Assembly (NCBI GenBank): GCA_000434835.1
Contig: FR881464.1
Location: forward strand, 1-5,799
From: Clostridium sp. CAG:594
Lineage (GTDB): Bacteria > Bacillota_I > Bacilli_A > RF39 > UBA660
Direction: 5' to 3'
DNA length: 5,799 bases
The position numbers and the translations under genes were made by a program. Numbering within the stretch: position 1 is the stretch's first letter; each line of letters starts with the position of its first letter. Below the pieces are notes generated by a model. That model searched no databases. It saw only the letters and a list, made by a program, of their open reading frames with translations, and was not told the origin of the DNA. Positions 1 through 5,196 of this stretch are shown here, in pieces.

Positions 1-390
1 AGTGAAAAGGTTTTAAAAAAATACATATTAAAAGAACTAGAACATTTCTTTTTAGAATTAGGTACTGGCTTTACTTTTGTAGGAAGCAAATACAAACTAT
101 CTTATGATAATAAAAATTATTATGTAGACTTACTACTATTTAATTACAAGCTAAACAGATTTATAGTTTGTGAATTAAAGCTTAAAAGTGTAAATGCAAG
201 AGATATAGGTCAAACTCTAAATTATATTAAAATAATAGATAAAACATTAAAAGAAAAAAATCATAAAAATACGATAGGTATAATAGTATCAAAAAGAAAC
301 AATAAATTCTTTTTAGAATATGTAAGTGATTTAAGTTTAATGCTTACTACCTATAAATTAGAAAATAATTTTAAAAAAACTACGGCATAA
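1..390 (+). CDS. YhcG/DUF1016-type PDDEXK nuclease, C-terminal part (5' end outside window)
   Basis: The reading frame is open from the first base and ends at TAA 388-390, giving the last 129 residues. No start is visible, so the N-terminal part lies off the left edge (full family members are roughly 330-350 residues, from general knowledge). The fragment matches the C-terminal nuclease domain of the YhcG/DUF1016 family. It has FFLELGTGFTFVG (fragment residues 16-28), then YYVDLLLF with acidic D43, then CELKL with E58-x-K60, then GQ at 70-71. E19, D43 and E58-x-K60 would form the PDDEXK metal-binding active site. Family members are predicted nucleases often found in accessory or restriction-like contexts, and the cellular role of this one is not shown by the sequence. 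The only neighbour visible is unrelated and convergent. The last four codons lie inside the terminator hairpin. Confidence 0.85.
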   Translation, partial: SEKVLKKYILKELEHFFLELGTGFTFVGSKYKLSYDNKNYYVDLLLFNYKLNRFIVCELKLKSVNARDIGQTLNYIKIIDKTLKEKNHKNTIGIIVSKRNNKFFLEYVSDLSLMLTTYKLENNFKKTTA

Positions 391-408
391 ACTTATGCCG
401 TAGCTTTT
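373..408. terminator. Bidirectional intrinsic terminator between nuclease and polyprenyl synthase genes
   Basis: CTACGGCATA (380-389) pairs perfectly with TATGCCGTAG (394-403) around a 4-nt loop. On the minus strand the hairpin is followed at once by seven T (complement of A 373-379), a strong terminator for the polyprenyl synthase gene, whose stop lies about 10 nt before the stem. On the plus strand it is followed by CTTTTCT, a weaker tract that serves the nuclease gene. The left arm is coding sequence for the nuclease C-terminus. Confidence 0.85.
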
Positions 409-412
409 CTTG

Positions 413-1438
413 TTACTTATCTCTTTTAAGCAGATAGTTTGCAAAATCCATAAATAAATCTTTATTTTGAACATCCATACTATTTATTATTTGAATACCT
501 TTATTAGTGTATTCTAATTCTAATTTTTCAGCATTTCTTTTTGCTCCCAACTTTTCAAACAAGTCTGCTATCATTTTTGTTTCATTAAAACTTATATTAG
601 GATTTCCATAATACTTATCTATAATTTTCAACTCATCACAATTTGCATGATCTATTGCATATTTATAAATAATAGTTTGTTTTCCTTCTTTTACATCATT
701 TAAAGTTTTACCCATGCTACTACTTGTAGAATATAATCCTAACAAATCATCCTTTATTTGAAATGCTATTCCAAGATAAGAGCCCATTACAGTAAGCTTT
801 TCCTTATCTTCTGTGCTAGCAGAAGCTGACGCTGCCCCTATAAGTATTGGTCCTATTATCGTGTACCAAGCTGTTTTATTAAGATATATATCATATATAA
901 TACTATCATTCATATTTTTATGATAATTAATGTCCTTTAAAGGTAATTCAACGTCTATTATCTCTCCATTTACCGTATTATGAAGTGTTTTAGAATAAAT
1001 CTTTGTTATCTCATCTTTTAGTTCTTTACTAATATTTGAATTATTAATTATTCTATAAGAAATAAAAAATCCTAAATCTCCAATACATATAGCCTTTGAA
1101 ACTCCAATGTGACCTTTATATTTGGCATTAATAGTTTCAAGTCCCCTTCTTTTATCAGCCTCATCAATTATGTCATCATGTATAAGGATTGCCGTTTGAA
1201 ATATTTCTAGAGCTGCTGCTAAATCTATATAGCTGTCATCATCTTTTCCAAATAACATTGCACCTAATTTAACTAAGTATCCTCTTACTCTTTTACCACC
1301 ACTAGATAATCTTTTAAGTTCAATTATAGATTCTTTAATAAATTCATTATCACTATATTTTTCTATTTCTTTATCTAAAATTTCATTTATTTTATCTTCT
1401 ATTTTCTTTTTACTTATTTTTAATAAATCTTTTTTCAT
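413..1438 (-). CDS. Trans-polyprenyl diphosphate synthase (GGPP/longer-chain type)
   Basis: A 341-residue protein of the all-trans isoprenyl diphosphate synthase family, which condenses IPP with an allylic diphosphate in the cytoplasm to make chains for quinones, carotenoids or other isoprenoids. Visible motifs: GGKRVR 47-52 (IPP binding), first Asp-rich motif DDIID 88-92 followed by R97-R98, K188-T189, and second motif DDLLG 230-234 followed by GKTLNDVKEGKQT 243-255. The spacing DDxxD without a two-residue insertion argues against a bacterial IspA-type FPP synthase. There is no aromatic residue at -4/-5 before the first motif (I84, A83), which suggests a product longer than C15; this is inference. 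The second motif ends in Gly rather than Asp, as in some Gram-positive members. The ATG at 1438 is preferred over an upstream in-frame ATG at 1636, because the extra 66 codons would overlap the divergent gene and its promoter, and an AGGATGTG-like Shine-Dalgarno lies just upstream of 1438. Chain length cannot be decided here. Confidence 0.92.
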   Translation of the reverse strand: MKKDLLKISKKKIEDKINEILDKEIEKYSDNEFIKESIIELKRLSSGGKRVRGYLVKLGAMLFGKDDDSYIDLAAALEIFQTAILIHDDIIDEADKRRGLETINAKYKGHIGVSKAICIGDLGFFISYRIINNSNISKELKDEITKIYSKTLHNTVNGEIIDVELPLKDINYHKNMNDSIIYDIYLNKTAWYTIIGPILIGAASASASTEDKEKLTVMGSYLGIAFQIKDDLLGLYSTSSSMGKTLNDVKEGKQTIIYKYAIDHANCDELKIIDKYYGNPNISFNETKMIADLFEKLGAKRNAEKLELEYTNKGIQIINSMDVQNKDLFMDFANYLLKRDK

Positions 1439-1456
1439 ATTAATATATTCACATCC

Positions 1457-1494
1457 TGTACATAAATTATAACATATGTTATAATTAGTTTCCA
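1457..1494. promoter_or_regulatory. Overlapping divergent promoters on a 22-bp perfect palindrome
   Basis: A perfect palindrome spans 1465-1486 (half-site AATTATAACAT). Each half holds a consensus TATAAT: 1480-1485 for the plus strand and 1471-1466 for the minus strand. Plus: candidate -35 TGTACA at 1457-1462, spacer 17. Minus: candidate -35 TGGAAA (1494-1489), spacer 17. Predicted starts near 1492 (+) and 1459 (-) give both genes leaders of only about 20 nt. The two -10 regions are so close that RNA polymerase could hardly open both at once, and the palindrome is also a plausible dimeric repressor site. Box identity and spacing are seen directly; regulation is inferred. Confidence 0.6.
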
Positions 1495-1514
1495 CAAAGA
1501 AAGGAATGATTTTT

Positions 1515-2225
1515 ATGGATTTAGCAACTTTTTTAATTAGAATTACAATATGCTTTGCACTAAGTATTTTAATAGGGCTAGAAAGACAATTAAGACACCG
1601 TATGGTAGGTCTTAGAACTAACGTATTAGTCTGCATTGGTTCATTTTTATTCGTTTACCTATCATTTGGTGCTAATATAGTAAATTCTGATACGACTAGA
1701 ATTGCAGCACAAGTAGTTTCTGGTATTGGTTTTTTAGGTGCTGGTGTAATACTTAGAGATGGAAGTAAAATAAAGGGACTTAATACCGCCGCTACTTTAT
1801 GGTGTGTTGCAGCAATTGGTACTTTATGTGCCGCAGGACTTGTTGTAGAAGCTACTATAGGAACGGCATTCGTTCTTTTGTCAAACGTTATTTTAAGATT
1901 AGTTTCACTATTTATAATGAACAAATTAAAAGCGACAGAAAAAGAAAAATACACGATTAGAATTAATTGTAAAAAGGCTAAGGAAGAACGAGTTAGAACT
2001 AATTTTGCTAAAATAATAGATAATAATGACTTAGTATTAAATAGCTTAGAACGTAGTGAAATAACAGAAGATGAAATAAAACTTAAAGCCATTATGATAA
2101 CATCTACACCAAGCAAAGTTGAAATGGTAATAAATGAAATAAGTACTAATCCTGGAATTGTAAGTGTAACCTGGGAGCATGAAAAAATATCTAAGTCTGA
2201 TAATGAGGATTCTGATGAGGAGTAG
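1515..2225 (+). CDS. MgtC/SapB-family membrane protein
   Basis: A 236-residue integral membrane protein. The N-terminal half has about five hydrophobic segments (roughly 4-21, 36-52, 65-82, 92-108, 112-137) carrying the family signatures: GLERQLRHR 21-29, GLRTNVLVCIG 32-42, RIAAQVVSGIGFLGAGVILRDG 62-83 and GLNTAATLWC 88-97. The C-terminal part (about 141-222) is soluble and looks like the ACT-like domain of longer MgtC homologues, ending in an acidic tail (EDSDEE). MgtC proteins are linked to low-Mg2+ growth, acid tolerance and, in Salmonella, control of the F-type ATPase; the biochemical role in Gram-positives is unsettled. ATG 1515 is chosen over ATG 1506 because AAAGGA at 1500-1505 leaves 9 nt to 1515 but none to 1506. 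It is transcribed divergently from the polyprenyl synthase. No Mg2+-sensing leader can fit, since the predicted leader is only about 23 nt. Confidence 0.93.
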   Translation: MDLATFLIRITICFALSILIGLERQLRHRMVGLRTNVLVCIGSFLFVYLSFGANIVNSDTTRIAAQVVSGIGFLGAGVILRDGSKIKGLNTAATLWCVAAIGTLCAAGLVVEATIGTAFVLLSNVILRLVSLFIMNKLKATEKEKYTIRINCKKAKEERVRTNFAKIIDNNDLVLNSLERSEITEDEIKLKAIMITSTPSKVEMVINEISTNPGIVSVTWEHEKISKSDNEDSDEE

Positions 2226-2253
2226 AAGCACTTTGAAAGTGTTTTCTTTTTTT
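2225..2253 (+). terminator. Probable terminator of the MgtC-family gene
   Basis: CACTT (2230-2234) pairs with AAGTG (2238-2242) around a TGA loop, with weaker flanking A-T and G-T pairs, and the stem is followed by TTTTCTTTTTTT. The stem is short and weak but the T-rich tract is good. It starts at the stop codon. Confidence 0.5.
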
Positions 2254-2262
2254 ATGTTCTTA

Positions 2263-2271
2263 TGATATAAT
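2263..2271 (+). promoter_or_regulatory. Extended -10 promoter of the VanY-like gene
   Basis: TGATATAAT at 2263-2271 is a TGn extended -10 with a consensus TATAAT. No good -35 is present 16-18 nt upstream, which extended -10 promoters tolerate. The predicted transcript start near 2278 lies downstream of the in-frame ATG at 2270, which supports the ATG at 2297 as the true start. Confidence 0.55.
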
Positions 2272-2296
2272 GCATAATGATAGAAAGGTAGTTCTG

Positions 2297-3160
2297 ATGA
2301 AAAAGAGTAATATAAAGTTCTATGATTTAAATGAATCAAAGACCGAGTTTTTATTTGAAAGTGATGCTGAAAAAGCCGCTATTAATGAAGCAATGAGAAA
2401 AAAGCCCAAAGTATATAAAAAAATAATTAGAAATAGTCTTTTATTATCCATTTTCTTATTAACTACAGTTTATGTTATAAACACAAAACAAACTGCTGAA
2501 ATATACAAGTTAAAGGCCTCAGCAATAGAAAAAGAAAATAATCTTAGACTTGATGAAAAAATGAATTCTTCAAGTAATAAATTAATTTATGTTAATAACT
2601 TAAGTAATAATAAATATGAAATAATAATTAACAAAGCTAACGCTGTAAGTCAGGATATAATTAAAGAATACACAATAGTTGATGTTTACGATAACGCAAT
2701 TAAAGGCATTAAGCTTGAAGAAGAAACTTACTTAAACTACCTTAAACTTAAAAATAATTTATTAGAGCGTGGTTATTATATTAATATAAGAAACGGTTTT
2801 AGAACGTTTAATGACTCAAGTAACATATATAATTCTTATGTAAAAGAAAAAGGCTTAAATTACGCTAAAAAATACGTTGCAAAGCCTGGAACTTCCGAAC
2901 ATAACACTGGTCTTGCATTTGATTTTATAATAACAAATAATAAAAATTCACTTAAGACTAATTACGAAAGTGATGAGTATTTTTACTTAGAAAACATAGC
3001 ATATCTTTATGGTTTTATAATAAGATATCCAAAGGATAAGGAAGAAATAACGGGTTATAATTATGAGCCATGGCACTTAAGATATGTTGGTCAAGAACTT
3101 GCAAAATACTTAAAGAAAAACAATCTAACTTTAGAAGAATATTATGAAACAAGAAGGTAA
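2297..3160 (+). CDS. VanY-type (M15B) D-alanyl-D-alanine carboxypeptidase, membrane-anchored
   Basis: A 287-residue protein. Residues 1-44 are charged and cytoplasmic, 46-62 form one hydrophobic anchor (SLLLSIFLLTTVYVI), about 65-95 are polar, and the M15 peptidase domain spans about 95-275. Motifs: NGFRT 166-170 (counterpart of the family SGYRS), TSEHNTGLAFD 199-209 with zinc ligands H202 and D209, and EPWHLRYVG 257-265 with catalytic E257 and third zinc ligand H260. All metal and catalytic residues are present, so it should be an active zinc enzyme outside the membrane, removing the terminal D-Ala from peptidoglycan stem peptides. An L,D- or D,D-endopeptidase role is less likely but not excluded. 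There is no VanRS/VanHAX context, so it reads as a housekeeping wall enzyme rather than a glycopeptide resistance gene. Shine-Dalgarno GAAAGG (2283-2288) lies 8 nt before the ATG. It has its own promoter and converges on prsW. Confidence 0.9.
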   Translation: MKKSNIKFYDLNESKTEFLFESDAEKAAINEAMRKKPKVYKKIIRNSLLLSIFLLTTVYVINTKQTAEIYKLKASAIEKENNLRLDEKMNSSSNKLIYVNNLSNNKYEIIINKANAVSQDIIKEYTIVDVYDNAIKGIKLEEETYLNYLKLKNNLLERGYYINIRNGFRTFNDSSNIYNSYVKEKGLNYAKKYVAKPGTSEHNTGLAFDFIITNNKNSLKTNYESDEYFYLENIAYLYGFIIRYPKDKEEITGYNYEPWHLRYVGQELAKYLKKNNLTLEEYYETRR

Positions 3161-3184
3161 ATATTACCTTCTTGTTATTTTTTT
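3148..3184. terminator. Convergent-gene terminator made of the two coding ends
   Basis: AACAAGAAGGTAA (3148-3160) and TTACCTTCTTGTT (3164-3176) form a perfect 13-bp stem with an ATA loop, followed on the plus strand by A and seven T (3178-3184). It terminates the VanY-like gene well. In the minus direction the tract after the stem is only TTTCATAATATT, so termination of prsW here is less certain. Both arms are coding and include both TAA stop codons. Confidence 0.85.
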
Positions 3185-3895
3185 AGCTTCGCTAGATGTT
3201 TTTACAACCTTTAAAGCACTAGATAAATATAAATAAACTATTAGTGCGGTAGCAAATAAAAGAGAAGCCGTACTTGATAAGAATAATAAACTATCAAACA
3301 TTCCATGCACTATTATAGGGATTAAAAGACTTAAAATAATGTATTTTCTTTTTCTCTTATTCCACCTTCTTGCTTCATATTTTTTAGCAAGCCCTAAATA
3401 ATAACCTGATATTATTCCAAAAAATGCATGAGCAGGAACCGTAATTAACCCTCTTTGAAGTGCAAGAGCAAAACCACCAGAATTAGATAAAATAGCAATT
3501 AAGTTTTCTATACTTGCAAAACCTAGTGATATAAAAACGCAGTAAACGATTGCATCATAGACATAATTAAAATTTTTATCCTTCCAGCATATTACATAAG
3601 TAAATAACCATTTAACTAATTCCTCACAAAAAGAAATAATTATAAAGGATCTAAAAAGAATACCAATTATGTTGCTTTGTAAAGAAAAAGGAAATATTTT
3701 TTCCGCATATATCTCTAAAAATAAAGCTACTCCAGTAGATAAAACACCAAATAAAAATAGTTTTAATAATAATTTTATTGGTTCTTTTTCTATTATGTCT
3801 TTTTTATATATGATAAATCCTATTACTATGGATGGTAACATAGCAAGTAAAATTAAAAGTTCAGTTTTCCCAAAGTTAATTATAAAATTTGTCAT
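3164..3895 (-). CDS. prsW: PrsW-family intramembrane metalloprotease
   Basis: A 243-residue polytopic membrane protein with about seven or eight hydrophobic segments. Family motifs in order: FCEELVKW 89-96 (E91, E92, K95), GFASIEN 125-131 (E130), R148 with HAFFG 156-160, and HGMFD 197-201. These are the conserved glutamate and histidine residues of the PrsW (M82, CPBP-related) fold. In Bacillus subtilis PrsW makes the first cut of anti-sigma factor RsiW in response to envelope stress, and Clostridioides difficile uses a homologue on RsiT. No sigma/anti-sigma pair is visible here, so the substrate is unknown. The ATG at 3895 follows AGGTGAT (3905-3899) by 3 nt, a match to the extreme 3' end of 16S rRNA. 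A TATAAT at 3937-3932 on this strand could be its own promoter (weak -35). Otherwise it could be read from the ferritin-like gene 71 bp upstream, since no clear terminator separates them. The basic C-terminal tail ends ITRR. Confidence 0.9.
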   Translation of the reverse strand: MTNFIINFGKTELLILLAMLPSIVIGFIIYKKDIIEKEPIKLLLKLFLFGVLSTGVALFLEIYAEKIFPFSLQSNIIGILFRSFIIISFCEELVKWLFTYVICWKDKNFNYVYDAIVYCVFISLGFASIENLIAILSNSGGFALALQRGLITVPAHAFFGIISGYYLGLAKKYEARRWNKRKRKYIILSLLIPIIVHGMFDSLLFLSSTASLLFATALIVYLYLSSALKVVKTSSEAKKITRR

Positions 3896-3966
3896 ACCAT
3901 CACCTATTATAATTCTATCAAAATAATTTGAATTATAATATTAAATTAACTATGTTTTTATAAACT

Positions 3967-4482
3967 TTACACATTACTTTTACAAAGCCCTTCATGCAAA
4001 TAATTAAATATTTCTAAATGTCTTTTTTCATCCATAATTATTCTATCTAACATTTCTTTAATGTATTTATCATCAATTAATTTTTTATGAAGAGTATATG
4101 TTTTAATCGCAGCCTCTTCGGACGATATATCTATCTTTAACATATCTTTTAAATCAGTAGAATAATTAACAAAATTACTATTCCACATGATGCAGTCTCC
4201 CCTAGATGCTTCACAAGTTGAATATATAGGATTTTTTCCTAGAAGTTTTATAGTTTTACCTAATAATTCAAGGTGTATCATTTCAGCTTTTGCTATCTCT
4301 TCCATTATTTTAGAGAACTCAATGTTACTAGAAAACTTCTCCATATATTGATAAGAATATTGAGTAATTGCAGTAAGTTCTCCTTTTATTCCAGCATAAT
4401 CTTCGCTTAATAAATCCGCATAATAAGGATTCTTTTCTTCTACACGTACCTTTGGATACGGTATGTCTAATTTAACTTTCAC
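3967..4482 (-). CDS. Ferritin-like di-metal protein (rubrerythrin / Mn-catalase-like)
   Basis: A 171-residue soluble protein predicted to be a four-helix bundle with the classic ligand pattern E35, E67-x-x-H70, E122 or E123, E152-x-x-H155. This is the di-iron or di-manganese site of the ferritin-like superfamily. It matches the Bacillota group usually annotated as rubrerythrin, bacterioferritin or manganese-catalase-like (NPYYADLLSEDYAGI near residues 18-32). There is no rubredoxin domain. Two cysteines, C90 and C97, sit in the loop between the two helix pairs. The role is presumably peroxide or oxygen defence or metal handling. Start: GTG 4482 is chosen because GGTGAT (4493-4488) lies 4 nt before it, the same arrangement as in prsW. 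ATG 4488 and GTG 4491 are in frame but lie inside that site and have no Shine-Dalgarno of their own; using them would add 2-3 residues. It lies upstream of prsW and diverges from the tRNA gene. Confidence 0.85.
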   Translation of the reverse strand: MKVKLDIPYPKVRVEEKNPYYADLLSEDYAGIKGELTAITQYSYQYMEKFSSNIEFSKIMEEIAKAEMIHLELLGKTIKLLGKNPIYSTCEASRGDCIMWNSNFVNYSTDLKDMLKIDISSEEAAIKTYTLHKKLIDDKYIKEMLDRIIMDEKRHLEIFNYLHEGLCKSNV

Positions 4483-4519
4483 TATCATCACCAGTTAAAT
4501 ATATTCATAAATACCAAAA

Positions 4520-4549
4520 ATTTTAATTACATATTGTAAAACAATACAA
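4520..4549 (-). promoter_or_regulatory. Candidate promoter of the ferritin-like gene
   Basis: On the minus strand, TTGTAT (4549-4544) and TAAAAT (4525-4520) are separated by 18 nt, which would place the start near 4513 and give a leader of about 30 nt. The -35 lies in the repeated ACAAT/ATTGT block 4533-4550, which also holds the -35 of the divergent tRNA promoter. The boxes are moderate matches only. Confidence 0.35.
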
Positions 4550-4563
4550 TTTTATGTTATAAT
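4534..4563 (+). promoter_or_regulatory. Promoter of tRNA-Trp
   Basis: TTGTAA at 4534-4539, an 18-nt spacer, then TGTTATAAT (4555-4563), a TGn extended -10 with consensus TATAAT. The predicted start near 4570 is about 10 nt before the mature tRNA 5' end. Confidence 0.6.
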
Positions 4564-4579
4564 TTATTTGTTTCCATTT

Positions 4580-4653
4580 AGGGGATTAGTTAAATGGTAT
4601 AATAATGGTCTCCAAAACCACTGTTGGGAGTTCGATTCTCTCATCCCCTGCCA
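4580..4653 (+). tRNA. tRNA-Trp (anticodon CCA), 3' CCA encoded
   Basis: A 74-nt cloverleaf. Acceptor AGGGGAT (4580-4586) pairs with ATCCCCT (4643-4649). The D stem is GTTA/TAAT with loop AATGGTA. The anticodon loop CTCCAAA reads CCA, for UGG codons. The T arm is GGGAG-TTCGATT-CTCTC, the discriminator base is G73, and CCA is encoded. Layout and loops resemble Bacillus-type tRNA-Trp. The first anticodon-stem pair is A27 against C43, a mismatch; the other four pairs are intact. There is no second tRNA in the unit, and it is followed at once by a terminator. Confidence 0.95.
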
Positions 4654-4666
4654 TTTGAAAGCAAAT

Positions 4667-4689
4667 CGACTTTTTAAAGTCGTTTTTTT
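4667..4689 (+). terminator. Terminator of the tRNA-Trp unit
   Basis: CGACTT (4667-4672) pairs with AAGTCG (4677-4682) around a TTTA loop and is followed by seven T (4683-4689). The stop codon of the convergent small gene overlaps the end of the T run. Read in the minus direction the tract after the stem (ATTTGCTTTC) is poor. Confidence 0.85.
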
Positions 4690-4904
4690 ATACATTTTCT
4701 TCCATCGTATTAATTTTATGTTTTAATAATCCCATTATATTACCTTTAGAATTTATATAAATTTCCTCTTCACTATTTTCAAATTTTCCTACTGGAATAT
4801 AATCACATAAGATACCATATAAGTTAACACCATTTTTTAGTGTAATCCTAACTTTCTTACCTATTAACTTTTTGCGTTCACTTATAAAATCATTTTTTAC
4901 TCAT
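4688..4904 (-). pseudogene. Small Sm-like-looking protein gene (71 aa) with a 1-nt frameshift near its start
   Basis: A textbook start is present: AGGAGA (4918-4913), 8 nt, ATG 4904. The frame reads Met-Ser-Lys-Lys and then stops at TGA directly after a run of six A (T 4893-4898 on the plus strand). Removing one A gives an uninterrupted 71-residue product ending at TAA 4690-4688, beginning MSKNDFISERKK. The continuing frame has normal composition with motifs GKKVRITLKNG and YGILCDY, then EEIYIN and IMGLLKHKIN. That pattern of short strands looks like an Sm/LSm-type beta barrel, similar to small uncharacterised Bacillota proteins; this assignment is inference. No in-frame ATG, GTG or TTG lies between the break and the conserved part, so internal initiation does not rescue it. 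It may be a recent pseudogene, a homopolymer sequencing error, or a gene read through slippage. It converges on tRNA-Trp. Confidence 0.55.
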
Positions 4905-4941
4905 AATTTATATCTCCTAACATATAGCTTCAGTTTATCGC

Positions 4942-4958
4942 GAACAACTATATTGTTC
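4942..4958. repeat. Inverted repeat, possible operator
   Basis: GAACAA (4942-4947), CTATA, TTGTTC (4953-4958): perfect 6-bp arms with a 5-bp centre, 38 bp upstream of the start of the frameshifted small gene. It overlaps a TATAGT on the minus strand (4952-4947) that could be a -10 box, though its -35 is poor. It could be a repressor site. The distance between GAAC and GTTC (9 bp) does not fit the Gram-positive LexA box (4 bp). Confidence 0.35.
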
Positions 4959-5162
4959 TAGAAGGTTTATAAAATTTTTTTTAAATTTACAATATTCGAC
5001 AAATATAGATAATAAAAAATGATATTATACAAAACTCAAGAGAAAAAATATGAAAAAATTGAATAGTTCTTAAATTAAAAGATTCATTAATAAGTATTTT
5101 AAAATAGATGATGTTGATTAATGTTAATTCAAAAATGTTATTATAGGAAATTATAAATAATC

Positions 5163-5190
5163 TTGTCAAATTTAAAAAAATTATTACAAT
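5163..5190 (+). promoter_or_regulatory. Candidate promoter for a small RNA
   Basis: TTGTCA (5163-5168), a 16-nt spacer, then TACAAT (5185-5190). Both are one mismatch from consensus. The predicted start is near 5197. There is no open reading frame between here and the terminator at 5280-5312, so any transcript would be a short noncoding RNA. Confidence 0.4.
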
Positions 5191-5196
5191 ATACAA

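Larger units (their letters stand above)
4905..5196. other. A+T-rich intergenic stretch, no convincing protein gene
   Basis: Apart from the Shine-Dalgarno of the small gene (4913-4918) and the inverted repeat at 4942-4958, I see no conserved coding sequence. A 75-codon minus frame (4987-5214) is very hydrophobic but has no Shine-Dalgarno and the composition expected of A+T-rich noncoding DNA. A 7-codon plus frame starts at 5050. The stretch may be decayed sequence: it lies where a permease gene would often follow the ABC ATPase. Confidence 0.5.

Noticed and set aside
1439..1636. 66-codon N-terminal extension of the polyprenyl synthase to ATG 1636
   Set aside because: It would overlap the MgtC-family gene and the shared promoter, is unlike the family N-terminus, and has no ribosome site; ATG 1438 has one.
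1655..2116. 153-codon minus frame
   Set aside because: It lies antisense within the MgtC-family gene, whose motifs are unmistakable.
2046..2339. 97-codon minus frame
   Set aside because: It overlaps the MgtC gene end, a terminator and the start of the VanY-like gene; low-complexity composition and no ribosome site.
2297..3160. Vancomycin resistance gene vanY
   Set aside because: The M15B domain fits, but no vanRS, vanHAX or vanX-like neighbour is present; a housekeeping carboxypeptidase is the safer call.
3669..3926. 85-codon plus frame
   Set aside because: Antisense shadow of prsW.
4942..4958. LexA/DinR box
   Set aside because: The GAAC and GTTC halves are 9 bp apart; the Gram-positive SOS box needs 4.
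5050..5073. 7-codon plus frame MKKLNSS as a leader peptide
   Set aside because: Weak ribosome site, no attenuator hairpin and no gene downstream.
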